From: Flavobacteriales bacterium
Lineage (GTDB): Bacteria; Bacteroidota; Bacteroidia; Flavobacteriales_F; PHOS-HE28
Reading direction: 5' to 3'
Assembly (NCBI GenBank): GCA_020635655.1
Contig: JACJZI010000009.1
Location: 105,016 to 169,015 of the forward strand
Length of the DNA: 64,000 nt
The notes under the pieces were generated by a model. It had not been told where the DNA came from and searched no databases. It worked only from the letters and a program-made list of their open reading frames with translations. This document shows positions 9,163 to 16,021 of the stretch, one piece after another; the first letter of the stretch is position 1, and the number at the start of each line of letters is the position of its first letter. The position numbers and the translations under genes were made by a program.

Positions 9163-10218
9163 TCAGTTCCCGACGTTCACGACCACGGGCATCCCGGGGC
9201 GTACCTGCATGATCCCGCTCGTGAGCAGGGTGTCGCCCGGCTGCAGGCCGCTGGTCACCTGCACCGTGCTGTCGTTGCGCAGGCCCACGTCCACCAGGAC
9301 CGGCGTGGCCTTGCCGCCCCTGCTCACCATCACCTTCTGTCCGCGGATCTCGGGGATGATCGCCTGCGAGGGCACCATCAGCGCGTTGAGGATGCGTTGC
9401 AGCGGCACCTCCACCTTGGCGAAGGCCCCGGGGAGCAGGGCTCCATCGGCATTGGCACAACGCGCGCGGGCCGTAAGCGAGCGCGTGCCGGGATCGACGG
9501 CCGGCTCGAAGGCATAGATCACACCGGAACGGGGCTCCGGCGAGGACTCGACGGTGAAGGTGATCGTGTCGTTCACATGCAGCCGCTCCTGGTAGCGCGA
9601 CGGCAGGGTGAACTCCAGTTTCATGGGATCGAGCTGCTGGAGCGAGGCGACCACCGTGAAGGCCGGCAGATAGGCGCCCTCGCTCACCGATCGCAGCCCG
9701 ATGACCCCATTGAACGGTGCGCGGACCTCGGTCCTGGCGATCTGCGCCCGCACCACATCGATGTCCGCCCGGACGCCGTCCAACTGGTTCTTCGCCGCGT
9801 CGTATTCCTGTTGCGACACGCCGTTGATCGCGAGCAGATCGCGCAGGCGGCCTTCGTTGGTGGCGGCCAGTTCCGCATCGAGCTGCAGCTTCCGCAACTG
9901 CGCCTGCAGGTCGTCGTCATAGATCTTGATCAGCAGGTCGCCCTTGTTCACCCGCCGGCCTTCCTCGAAACCGAGATGCACCAGCCGACCGGCCGTCTCG
10001 TTGCGCACCTCCACGCTGTTGTTGGCCAGCAGGGTGCCTGTTGTGTTGATGCGATCATCCAATGGACGAGGCTTCACGACAAGTCCGTACACATGCGCGG
10101 CGATCATGGGACCGCCGGGACCGCCCTGGGCCTGCTTCTCACCACCGCACTTGTTCACGCCGATGATGACCGCCACGCCCACGATGGCGAGCAGCAGAAG
10201 AACACGGGAGATCTTCAT
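9163..10218 (-). CDS. RND efflux periplasmic adaptor subunit
   Basis: 351 residues, membrane fusion protein family. One N-terminal membrane segment (MKISRVLLLLAIVGVAVIIG). Then a biotinyl-lipoyl half-motif (NETAGRLVHLGFEEGRRVNK), a helical hairpin (about residues 110-165), the second lipoyl half (RAPFNGVIGLRSVSEGAYL) and beta-barrel and membrane-proximal domains (PSQAIIPEIRGQKVMV). It bridges the RND pump and the TolC duct. First gene of the operon. Its promoter region holds a -7 box inside an inverted repeat (10251-10286). Confidence 0.93.
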   Translation of the reverse strand: MKISRVLLLLAIVGVAVIIGVNKCGGEKQAQGGPGGPMIAAHVYGLVVKPRPLDDRINTTGTLLANNSVEVRNETAGRLVHLGFEEGRRVNKGDLLIKIYDDDLQAQLRKLQLDAELAATNEGRLRDLLAINGVSQQEYDAAKNQLDGVRADIDVVRAQIARTEVRAPFNGVIGLRSVSEGAYLPAFTVVASLQQLDPMKLEFTLPSRYQERLHVNDTITFTVESSPEPRSGVIYAFEPAVDPGTRSLTARARCANADGALLPGAFAKVEVPLQRILNALMVPSQAIIPEIRGQKVMVSRGGKATPVLVDVGLRNDSTVQVTSGLQPGDTLLTSGIMQVRPGMPVVVNVGN

Positions 10219-10250
10219 GCGGTCGGGACGTTCACGAATGAGGTGCCAGC

Positions 10251-10286
10251 GGGCGTTGCGGCGCCGAAATTACCAGCAACGCGCCC
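10251..10286. repeat. Inverted repeat bracketing the efflux promoter
   Basis: GGGCGTTGC (10251-10259) and GCAACGCGCCC (10276-10286) are complementary apart from a 2-base insertion. The 16-base spacer contains the -7 box of the efflux operon. This geometry suits a repressor site, but no regulator gene lies next to it. Confidence 0.4.
10265..10272 (-). promoter_or_regulatory. -7 box variant (TAATTTCG) for RND efflux operon
   Basis: TAATTTCG on the minus strand, 46 bases before the adaptor start at 10218. The same octamer precedes tdk and the MBOAT gene. Confidence 0.4.
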
Positions 10287-10348
10287 ACGTCCGACGCGGC
10301 TTCACCTCCCTTAGCACCTCAGCCTTCCAAGGGTTCGACGCACGAAGC

Positions 10349-10750
10349 TCAATGCAAAGTGGTGCCGATCGCCCCGTACCAGGGATGGATCTCGTAGGCC
10401 AGCTTGCCACGCTTCACGAAGGGGTCCTGCAACAGGTAGCCCTCGACCTCCTCCCGGCTGTCGCAGTCATACAGCAATACGCCGCGCCAGGCCCCCTTGT
10501 CACCGAAGGGTCCCGCCACCTGGATCAGGCCGCGCTTCGCCTGTTCGCCCTGGTGCTCCAGGTGCTGCTTCAAAAGGTCCGCGGAGGTCGCACTATCCAG
10601 GCGGGTCGTATCGGGTCCGGCCGTGTACAGCACGAACCAGTACTGTTTCATGTGGTAGGTGCTGTCGGCGATGGTGACGTCGAAGGTGCGTTGGCCATGG
10701 CCCAGGCAGGAGCCCAGCATGGCGGAAAAGAGGGCGAGGGAACGGATCAT
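10349..10750 (-). CDS. Exported YciI-like (YCII domain) protein
   Basis: 133 residues. A signal peptide (MIRSLALFSAMLGSCLGHGQ) precedes a YCII-related domain: YWFVLYTAGPD ... LLKQHLEHQGEQAKRGLIQVAGPFG ... YLLQDPFVKRGKLAYEIHPW. Typical YciI proteins are cytosolic with a His-Asp pair. Here HLEHQ and DPF are kept and export is unusual. The ATG at 10750 overlaps the grpB stop as ATGA. Function unknown. Confidence 0.75.
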   Translation of the reverse strand: MIRSLALFSAMLGSCLGHGQRTFDVTIADSTYHMKQYWFVLYTAGPDTTRLDSATSADLLKQHLEHQGEQAKRGLIQVAGPFGDKGAWRGVLLYDCDSREEVEGYLLQDPFVKRGKLAYEIHPWYGAIGTTLH

Positions 10751-11325
10751 GGGTGTTCGGAACGGGCTTGTTGGACGATCGTGGCGATGAAGTCGGTCTT
10801 GCCCTTCGTGTACGCTGCGCGGTCGTTCGGGTAGACCTCGGAAAGTGTGCGCTTGAGCTTTTCGTAGCGCCGCACATCGGCAGGGTGGGTCCGGAGGTGG
10901 TCGCGAAAAAGGACCCGGTCCTCGCTGGCTTCGTCGGGCTCCACCATATGGATGTGATACGTTCTGGTCCCGTCCGGCCCGCGCTTGATGAACCAGGCGT
11001 AGAACGGTGCCTCCTCGCCGATGGTCGGCCGCCAAATGAACTCGTAGCCTTCGGCCTCCAGAACAGGCACTACCTCGTCGATCACGCGTTCGTGGCTGTG
11101 CACCTCCACCTGGACATCGATGATCGGCTTGGCGCTCAGTCCGGGCACGGCCGTGCTACCGATGTGGGCGATGCGGATCACCAGATCGGCGGGCAGCGTG
11201 CCACGCAGATGGTCCTCCTCTTCCTGATACCGGTCGGGCCAGGCGGGATCGTACGGCACCAGGTCGATCCGTTCGCGGATGAGCGCGTCGATGCGCTCCC
11301 GGGGAACCTGCAGGCGATCCTTCAT
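10747..11325 (-). CDS. GrpB family (UPF0157) nucleotidyltransferase-like protein
   Basis: 192 residues. Shows the GrpB signature: LVPYDPAWPDRYQEEE near the N-terminus, then HIGSTAVPGLSAKPIID, a nucleotidyltransferase-like GS motif with a following Asp, then YHIHMVE and RDHLRTHPADVRRYEKLK. The family has no firmly assigned reaction. The start at 11325 overlaps fdhD as ATGA and its stop overlaps the YciI gene as ATGA, so the three are coupled. Confidence 0.87.
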   Translation of the reverse strand: MKDRLQVPRERIDALIRERIDLVPYDPAWPDRYQEEEDHLRGTLPADLVIRIAHIGSTAVPGLSAKPIIDVQVEVHSHERVIDEVVPVLEAEGYEFIWRPTIGEEAPFYAWFIKRGPDGTRTYHIHMVEPDEASEDRVLFRDHLRTHPADVRRYEKLKRTLSEVYPNDRAAYTKGKTDFIATIVQQARSEHP

Positions 11326-12170
11326 GCGATCAGGGCCGGGTCGCCGGAGTAAACGTTGAAGCGGTCGTCGCGGAGAAAGCCGATCAGCAGAAGAAGATTG
11401 TCTTTTGCCAACTGAACGGCCAGCGAGCTGGGCGCGCCCACGGCGGCCATGGCGGGGATCCCGGCCATCACGCATTTCTGCACGAGTTCGAATCCGGCGC
11501 GGCCGCTGACGAGGAGCAGGCGGTCGACCAAAGGCAGATCGGCAAGTTGCGCAGCGCCGATCACCTTGTCCACGGCGTTGTGCCGGCCGACATCCTCGTG
11601 CAGCAGCAGGAGCTTCCCCGCGGGATCGAACAGGGCTGCCGCGTGGATGCCGCCGGTGTGCTGGAACACGACCTGGGCCTCGCGCATGCGCCGCGGCAGT
11701 TCGAGAAGCACAGCACGTGTGATCGTCGGCGGATGCAATTGCTTTACCGGGCACAAGTTGCGCACGGCTTCCAACGAACCCTTGCCGCAGACCCCGCAGC
11801 TGGAGGACACGTAGAAGTTGCGCTGCCAACGCGCCGTATCCACCTGCACCTCCGGCTTCAGGCTGACGCGCACGACATTCCCCATTTCCTCCGGCTTCAC
11901 CTGCTGGCAGTGCTCCACGCGAATGATGTCGTCCGTGCCCGAGAGGATCCCCTCGCTGAGCAGGAAACCGATGGCCAGCTCCCGATCGTCGCCGGGCGTG
12001 CGCATGGTGACGGTGATCCGGTCCTCGCGGCGATCATCGACAGGACCGTGGTCCAGGCGGATCTCGAGCGGTTCCTCGGTCACCAGCAGGTCCTCGGCCC
12101 GTTCGATCGGGCCCTTGCCGGAGCGGGATACCTCAACAGGTGTGACGGGCGCTTGCATGGTATCGGGCAT
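11322..12170 (-). CDS. fdhD: Formate dehydrogenase accessory sulfurtransferase FdhD
   Basis: 282 residues. FdhD passes sulfur from the cysteine desulfurase to the molybdenum cofactor, which activates formate dehydrogenase. The sulfur-carrying CxxC is present in SSSCGVCGKGSLEA. ELAIGFLLSEGI, TGGIHAAALFD, EDVGRHNAVDKVIG and LVSGRAGFELVQKC are conserved family blocks. It lies 5 bases after a toxin gene and overlaps grpB by ATGA. It fits the Moco genes at 13-21 kb, but no formate dehydrogenase is in the window. Confidence 0.95.
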   Translation of the reverse strand: MPDTMQAPVTPVEVSRSGKGPIERAEDLLVTEEPLEIRLDHGPVDDRREDRITVTMRTPGDDRELAIGFLLSEGILSGTDDIIRVEHCQQVKPEEMGNVVRVSLKPEVQVDTARWQRNFYVSSSCGVCGKGSLEAVRNLCPVKQLHPPTITRAVLLELPRRMREAQVVFQHTGGIHAAALFDPAGKLLLLHEDVGRHNAVDKVIGAAQLADLPLVDRLLLVSGRAGFELVQKCVMAGIPAMAAVGAPSSLAVQLAKDNLLLLIGFLRDDRFNVYSGDPALIA

Positions 12171-12175
12171 ATCGA

Positions 12176-12439
12176 TCAGGGGAAGAAGCGATAGATCTCC
12201 TTCCGGTCCAGAAGTCGTGCGAGCAGGATCGTTCGGTCTTCCACGAAAAACCCGAGCCGGAACCGACCCATACGAAGCCGATATGCGTCCTTGTGCCCTT
12301 TGAGCTTCTTCACTTGTGCCAGGTCCGTCACGTGTTCGACCTGTTCCATGGTCGCGATCAGGACGATCAGCTTTCGTTTGACCGCTGCATCGGCCTTTGC
12401 AAGGTCCCGCTCGAAGGACCTCAGAAAAAGGACCTCCAT
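12176..12439 (-). CDS. RelE/ParE family toxin-like protein
   Basis: 87 residues with the RelE/ParE fold pattern: MEVLFLRSFERDLAKADAAV, then VKKLKGHKDAYRLRMGRFRLGFF and a final DRKEIYRFFP. The YRLRMGRFRLGFFVED strand and terminal Tyr fit mRNA-cleaving RelE toxins or gyrase-acting ParE toxins; activity cannot be decided. It starts 1 base after the antitoxin stop and ends 5 bases before fdhD, so read-through into fdhD is likely. Confidence 0.8.
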   Translation of the reverse strand: MEVLFLRSFERDLAKADAAVKRKLIVLIATMEQVEHVTDLAQVKKLKGHKDAYRLRMGRFRLGFFVEDRTILLARLLDRKEIYRFFP

Positions 12440-12440
12440 C

Positions 12441-12644
12441 TCAACTCCTGAGCTTCCGCATCACGCGCTTGCTGTCGGCCAGTTTCGTTCGGTCCACTTT
12501 CGTCAAAGCAAGCGCCAGACCGGCATCCTCCAACTCCTCTTCGTCCAGCAGGCGGCCCTCCAGGCCCATCCGTGCGATCAACTGCCGCAGGAGCTCCTCC
12601 TCCTTCCGATCCTTGGGGGTGATGATGAAAGCTTTGCGCGCCAT
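12441..12644 (-). CDS. Small antitoxin-like protein paired with RelE/ParE toxin
   Basis: 67 residues, highly charged and helical (DRKEEELLRQLIARMGL, then LDEEELEDAGLALAL). No ribbon-helix-helix or HTH motif is visible, so it may neutralise without binding DNA, or bind through an unrecognised N-terminal part. The antitoxin role is inferred from its place directly before the toxin. Its ATG is 5 bases from a perfect -7 box. Confidence 0.65.
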   Translation of the reverse strand: MARKAFIITPKDRKEEELLRQLIARMGLEGRLLDEEELEDAGLALALTKVDRTKLADSKRVMRKLRS

Positions 12645-12649
12645 ATCGC

Positions 12650-12657
12650 CAAAGTTA
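12650..12657 (-). promoter_or_regulatory. -7 box (TAACTTTG) for toxin-antitoxin/fdhD run
   Basis: Exact TAnnTTTG match on the minus strand, 5 bases before the antitoxin ATG. Transcription from it would give an mRNA with almost no leader. Confidence 0.5.
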
Positions 12658-12743
12658 CTTCGCCCTTCGCCCGACCGGGGTGATCCAACCCCTATGAATT
12701 CATGGTGAATATGGGTGTCGCGAGGGTTTGCCGGGAGGCCGGA

Positions 12744-13319
12744 TCATCCCTTCGCCTTCCGGAAGCAGCCGTCCATATGGTCGTCCACCATGCCTATCGC
12801 CTGCATGTAGGCATAGACGATCGTGGTGCCGACGAACGAGAAACCGGCCTTCTTCAGCTCCTTGCTCAAGGCATCGCTGATGGGCGTGCTGGCGGGCACC
12901 TTCCCCGGGTCCTTCCAGTGGTTCACGATGGTCCTGTGATCCACGTACTTCCAGAGGAGGTCATTGAAGGAACCCTTGCCGCCTTCCATGACCTTCAGCC
13001 AGGCCTGGGCGTTGCTGATCGCGCTGGCCACCTTGGCGCGGTTGCGGATGATGCCCTCATCGGACAACAACCGTTCGACATCCTTCCTGCCGTACCGCGC
13101 GATCTTCTCCACGTTCCAGTTGTCGAAGGCTTTGCGATAGCCCTCGCTGCGGTGCAGGATGGTCTTCCAGCTGAGCCCGGCCTGCGCGCCGTCGAGCACC
13201 AGCTTCGCATAGAGCTTGCGATCGTCGTGCTCGGGCGTTCCCCAGATGGTGTCGTGGTACTCGACCATCCGGGGGTCGTCGGCGGGCCAGGGGCAGCGTG
13301 TCAACTCCTTCTTCGCCAT
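12744..13319 (-). CDS. tag: DNA-3-methyladenine glycosylase I
   Basis: 191 residues. Removes 3-methyladenine from alkylated DNA. The zinc ligands of the family are all present: Cys and His near the N-terminus (RCPWPADDPRMVEYHDTIWG) and His and Cys near the C-terminus (VDDHMDGCFRKAKG). FEKL-type LYAKLVLDGAQAGLSWKTIL and SFVGTTIVYAYMQAIGMV are family blocks. It diverges from moaA over a 45-base gap in which two -7 boxes share bases. Confidence 0.96.
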   Translation of the reverse strand: MAKKELTRCPWPADDPRMVEYHDTIWGTPEHDDRKLYAKLVLDGAQAGLSWKTILHRSEGYRKAFDNWNVEKIARYGRKDVERLLSDEGIIRNRAKVASAISNAQAWLKVMEGGKGSFNDLLWKYVDHRTIVNHWKDPGKVPASTPISDALSKELKKAGFSFVGTTIVYAYMQAIGMVDDHMDGCFRKAKG

Positions 13320-13346
13320 GCTGGGTTTTCCGTCAGGGTGAGGGTC

Positions 13347-13360
13347 TCAAGGTAACTTGC
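13347..13360. promoter_or_regulatory. Back-to-back -7 boxes for tag and moaA
   Basis: The core CAAGGTAACTTG has CAAG/CTTG symmetry. Minus strand reads TACCTTGA (13354-13347) toward tag. Plus strand reads TAACTTGC (13353-13360), 4 bases before the moaA GTG. Both are near matches to TAnnTTTG and share two bases. Confidence 0.4.
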
Positions 13361-13364
13361 GGAC

Positions 13365-14360
13365 GTGTCCACGACGCTCACCGACCGTTTCGGCCGCATC
13401 CACCGCAGTCTGCGTATCAGCATCGTGGACAAATGCGACCTGCGTTGCACCTATTGCATGCCGGAGGACCAGCAGTTCCTGAAGCGCGATGAGCTGATGA
13501 CGCGGGAGGAGATCACGACGATCGCCCGACTGTTCGCGGAGCGATACGGGGTGAACAAGATCCGGATCACCGGCGGTGAACCGCTCGTTCGCCCGGATGC
13601 CGTGGACATCGTGCGCGACCTGCTCCAGCTGCCCGTGAAATTGGGGCTGACCACCAACGCGCTCACGCTGCAAAAGCATCTGGAAGGACTGATCGATGCC
13701 GGGCTGAAGAGCATCAACATCAGCCTGGACACCTTCGACGCGGAGCGCTTCAAGAAGATCGCGCGACGGGACGGCTTCGACCGGGTCTGGGCGAACATCC
13801 GCATGGCGCTGGACCAAGGCCTGCGCGTGAAGGTGAACATGGTGGTGATGCGCGGGGTGAACGACGACGAGGTCCTCCGATTCGTGGAGCTGACGTGCGA
13901 CCACCCGGTTCACGTGCGCTTCATCGAGTTCATGCCCTTCGCGGGCAACCACTGGGGAAGGGAACGCGTGTACACCTACGGTGAGATGCTCGGCCAGATC
14001 GGCTCGGTGCATTCGTTCGAAAAGCTCGACGACGACCCGCACAGCACTGCCAAGGCCTACCGCGTGTCCGACTGGCCCGGCACCTTCGCGGTGATCAGCA
14101 CGGTGACCGACCCCTTCTGTGCCACCTGCGACCGGCTGCGTGTCACCGCCGAGGGAAAGATGCGCAACTGCCTGTTCGCCCGCGATGAGACCGACCTGCT
14201 CTCCGCCCTCCGCCGTGGCGAGGATATCACGCCGTTGATCGAAGCGAACGTCCGGGCGAAGCACGCCCTGCTCGGTGGACTACCGCCCTTCAAGCCGGAA
14301 AAGCAACAGGAGGTGTTGCACGACCTGAGCGCGCGGCCGATGGTGAGCATTGGGGGATGA
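13365..14360 (+). CDS. moaA: GTP 3',8-cyclase MoaA
   Basis: 331 residues, full length. Radical SAM enzyme that starts Moco synthesis by turning GTP into 3',8-cyclo-GTP. The N-terminal cluster motif is DKCDLRCTYCMPE; TGGEPLVRPD follows. The C-terminal cluster is FCATCDRLRVTAEGKMRNCLF, split here as CxxC plus a later Cys. It ends SIGG, the GG tail needed for activity. GTG start at 13365. It points away from the other Moco genes, which run on the minus strand from 20792. Confidence 0.97.
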   Translation: MSTTLTDRFGRIHRSLRISIVDKCDLRCTYCMPEDQQFLKRDELMTREEITTIARLFAERYGVNKIRITGGEPLVRPDAVDIVRDLLQLPVKLGLTTNALTLQKHLEGLIDAGLKSINISLDTFDAERFKKIARRDGFDRVWANIRMALDQGLRVKVNMVVMRGVNDDEVLRFVELTCDHPVHVRFIEFMPFAGNHWGRERVYTYGEMLGQIGSVHSFEKLDDDPHSTAKAYRVSDWPGTFAVISTVTDPFCATCDRLRVTAEGKMRNCLFARDETDLLSALRRGEDITPLIEANVRAKHALLGGLPPFKPEKQQEVLHDLSARPMVSIGG

Positions 14361-14363
14361 GAA

Positions 14364-14437
14364 GGACAATGGGAGAAATAAGGGAAATGAGAGAAATAAG
14401 GCCAATGAGAGGAATAAGGGAAATAGGGGAAATGAAG
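14364..14437 (+). repeat. Four degenerate 18-19 bp GA-rich tandem units, left flank of four-helix-bundle gene
   Basis: Units at 14364-14382, 14383-14400, 14401-14418 and 14419-14437, consensus near GGAAATGAGAGAAATAAG. They begin 4 bases after the moaA stop. The composition is far more purine-rich than the surrounding DNA. They share GCCAAT and ATGAGAGGAAT with the right flank in opposite orientation. Confidence 0.8.
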
Positions 14438-14442
14438 CTGCC

Positions 14443-14856
14443 TTAGCGCCTTGAATTGGCGGAACGGATGATGGTGTAGAGCAGGGCCCGCACTTCTTCC
14501 ACTTCATTCATCAGTCCCTCGGCATTGGGTAGATCAGGTGCCTCCTGGCAAAGCTTCAACCAGAAGCGGGTCTCGCCGGCCTCCTTTTCAGCCAGACGCA
14601 TCTTGTGAATGAAGTCGGCTCGGCTGGACGGATGTTGCGCTTCATGGATGTTCGCGGCTACCGATGTGGCACTGCGAAATAGTTGCCTTGCCAGGTCCAC
14701 CCAGCCTTCATTGCGGAGTCGCTTGGTGAACGGCACGACACGCAAAGCCAACACGAACGACTTCTCCAACACCGGGTTCGGCCGTGATGCAGCATACCCG
14801 GCAGCGTCCTCCCCCACCAGCCAATTCCTGATCTCCTCATCCATGCCACCCCGCAT
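14443..14856 (-). CDS. Four-helix-bundle protein (23S rRNA intervening-sequence/S23 family)
   Basis: 137 residues, or 133 from the ATG at 14844. Family pattern: VLEKSFVLALRVVPFTKRL, LARQLFRSATSVAANIHEAQ, DFIHKMRLAEKEAGETRFWLKL. The fold is that of proteins found in 23S rRNA intervening sequences and of Avd, the accessory protein of diversity-generating retroelements. No reverse transcriptase or rRNA gene is nearby. Its biochemical role is unknown. It sits alone between moaA and a nucleoid protein gene, flanked by complementary GA/CT repeats, and looks lower in GC than its neighbours, which suggests insertion. Confidence 0.9.
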   Translation of the reverse strand: MRGGMDEEIRNWLVGEDAAGYAASRPNPVLEKSFVLALRVVPFTKRLRNEGWVDLARQLFRSATSVAANIHEAQHPSSRADFIHKMRLAEKEAGETRFWLKLCQEAPDLPNAEGLMNEVEEVRALLYTIIRSANSRR

Positions 14857-14915
14857 TTATCTCATTCCTCTCATTTATCTCATTCATCATATTGGCCTCA
14901 TTTCCCACATTCCCC
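14857..14915 (-). repeat. GA-rich repeats, right flank of four-helix-bundle gene, inverted relative to left flank
   Basis: On the minus strand this reads as short AATGAG/ATAAATGAG units with GGAAATGAGGCCAAT and AATGAGAGGAATGAG, directly in front of the start codon. The same words occur on the plus strand in 14364-14437. An RNA across the gene would therefore have a purine-rich 5' end and a pyrimidine-rich 3' end that can pair. Confidence 0.75.
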
Positions 14916-14922
14916 CGATCGA

Positions 14923-15945
14923 TCAAAGTTCCTGCTCGTAGTAGATCTTGTAGAACTTCCTTCCCTGCTCGTCCACGCCGCGCTCGATCTTGTTGCGGTC
15001 GCCGTGGATGTAGATGTGGAAGTTCTTGTCGAGCTTGAGTACGCTCTTGAACACGCGGGCCTGGCGCTTGACCGCATCGGCCGAGATGGTGAAGCCGTCC
15101 TCCAGGTCCAGGGCGCGTTCCTCCTGATAGCGGTCACCGAAGCGTTGGAAGGATTCCACGACCTCGTCGCTCTCGAACACCTCCCGGGCGAAGCTGCCGC
15201 GGTCGAACTCGGTGTTGTCCTTGAAGTACTGCACGGACCGGTTCAGCAGGTCGATCTGGTCGGCCTTGGGGATCTCGTAGTCGTGCGGCAGCTGCTGTGT
15301 GATGAAACTCTTGGTCATCTCAAGCACATTGCGCGTGCTGTTGACATGGTCCTTCTTCGGCCGGGCGTGGATGAACCCGTTGCGCCAGTGTTCCGTCCGA
15401 GCTGGATCATCGATGACGAACAGCGTGGGATCATCACCGGTGAACACCACCAGGCAGGCCAGGTCGGGCCGACGGCTCCCGAGGCCGCGCCGCAGGCGCA
15501 TGGCGATCTGCGCGTTCCGTGCCTTGCTCTCGAGGAAGACCTCCTTGTCCTCGAACTTGTACATGCCGAGGGCCTCGTAGGCCTGGCCGGCCACCTCCAC
15601 ATCGGTGAACTTCACGATGAAAACGTCACCACCGCGCTGGTCCTGCTCCCGCGTCGCTTTCTCCAGCAACTTCGCGATGCCGATCGAATGGCCGACCAGC
15701 TCATCGCCGCCCTCGATCTTGCGGCACAAGGCCTGGAGCGGGTTCCCCTTCCTGCCTTCCCCCGGATCGAACTCCAGGGTCTGGGCCACGAGCGCGAACG
15801 GTTTCAAAAAGAACCGACGGAGGAAGGCCTGTTCCTCGTCGCCATTGAGCACGGCGCTGTAGTCGTTGAACACGCTCTCCTCCGCTCCGTTGCCGATGTG
15901 GTGCACCACCAGTTCGAGCACACGCGCTTCCTTGCCTTGTACCAT
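14923..15945 (-). CDS. Nucleoid-associated protein (YejK/NdpA family)
   Basis: 340 residues, the family's usual length. N-terminal VLELVVHHIGNGAEESVFNDYSAVL, then a middle block (DVFIVKFTDVEVAGQAYEALGMYKFEDK). The C-terminal end matches the 37-kDa nucleoid protein (FHIYIHGDRNKIERGVDEQG). Spermidine-nucleoid-purified YejK in E. coli binds DNA; its biological role is poorly known. It lies downstream of the MoaC-Mog gene, divided from it by a promoter, so it is probably a separate unit. Confidence 0.9.
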   Translation of the reverse strand: MVQGKEARVLELVVHHIGNGAEESVFNDYSAVLNGDEEQAFLRRFFLKPFALVAQTLEFDPGEGRKGNPLQALCRKIEGGDELVGHSIGIAKLLEKATREQDQRGGDVFIVKFTDVEVAGQAYEALGMYKFEDKEVFLESKARNAQIAMRLRRGLGSRRPDLACLVVFTGDDPTLFVIDDPARTEHWRNGFIHARPKKDHVNSTRNVLEMTKSFITQQLPHDYEIPKADQIDLLNRSVQYFKDNTEFDRGSFAREVFESDEVVESFQRFGDRYQEERALDLEDGFTISADAVKRQARVFKSVLKLDKNFHIYIHGDRNKIERGVDEQGRKFYKIYYEQEL

Positions 15946-15996
15946 GATGGATCGTTGACCCCCGACCGCTCCGGCAGCGGACGCGATGGGGGATGG

Positions 15997-16004
15997 CGAA
16001 AGTA
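15997..16004 (-). promoter_or_regulatory. -7 box variant (TACTTTCG) for nucleoid protein gene
   Basis: TACTTTCG on the minus strand, 51 bases before the start at 15945, within the gap after moaC-mog. Confidence 0.35.
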
Positions 16005-16021
16005 GGCTTTGTGCTGAAGGC

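Noticed and set aside
7381..10314. Very long open frame on the plus strand opposite the RND pump and adaptor
   Set aside because: The translation is His/Arg/Asp/Gly-rich with no domain or membrane pattern, while the minus strand encodes clear, full-length efflux proteins. It is a high-GC codon shadow.
14364..14437. CRISPR array
   Set aside because: Units are adjacent with no unique spacers, only four copies, degenerate, and no cas genes are present.
14443..14856. Diversity-generating retroelement accessory gene
   Set aside because: The protein shares the Avd fold, but there is no reverse transcriptase, template repeat or variable repeat in the window.
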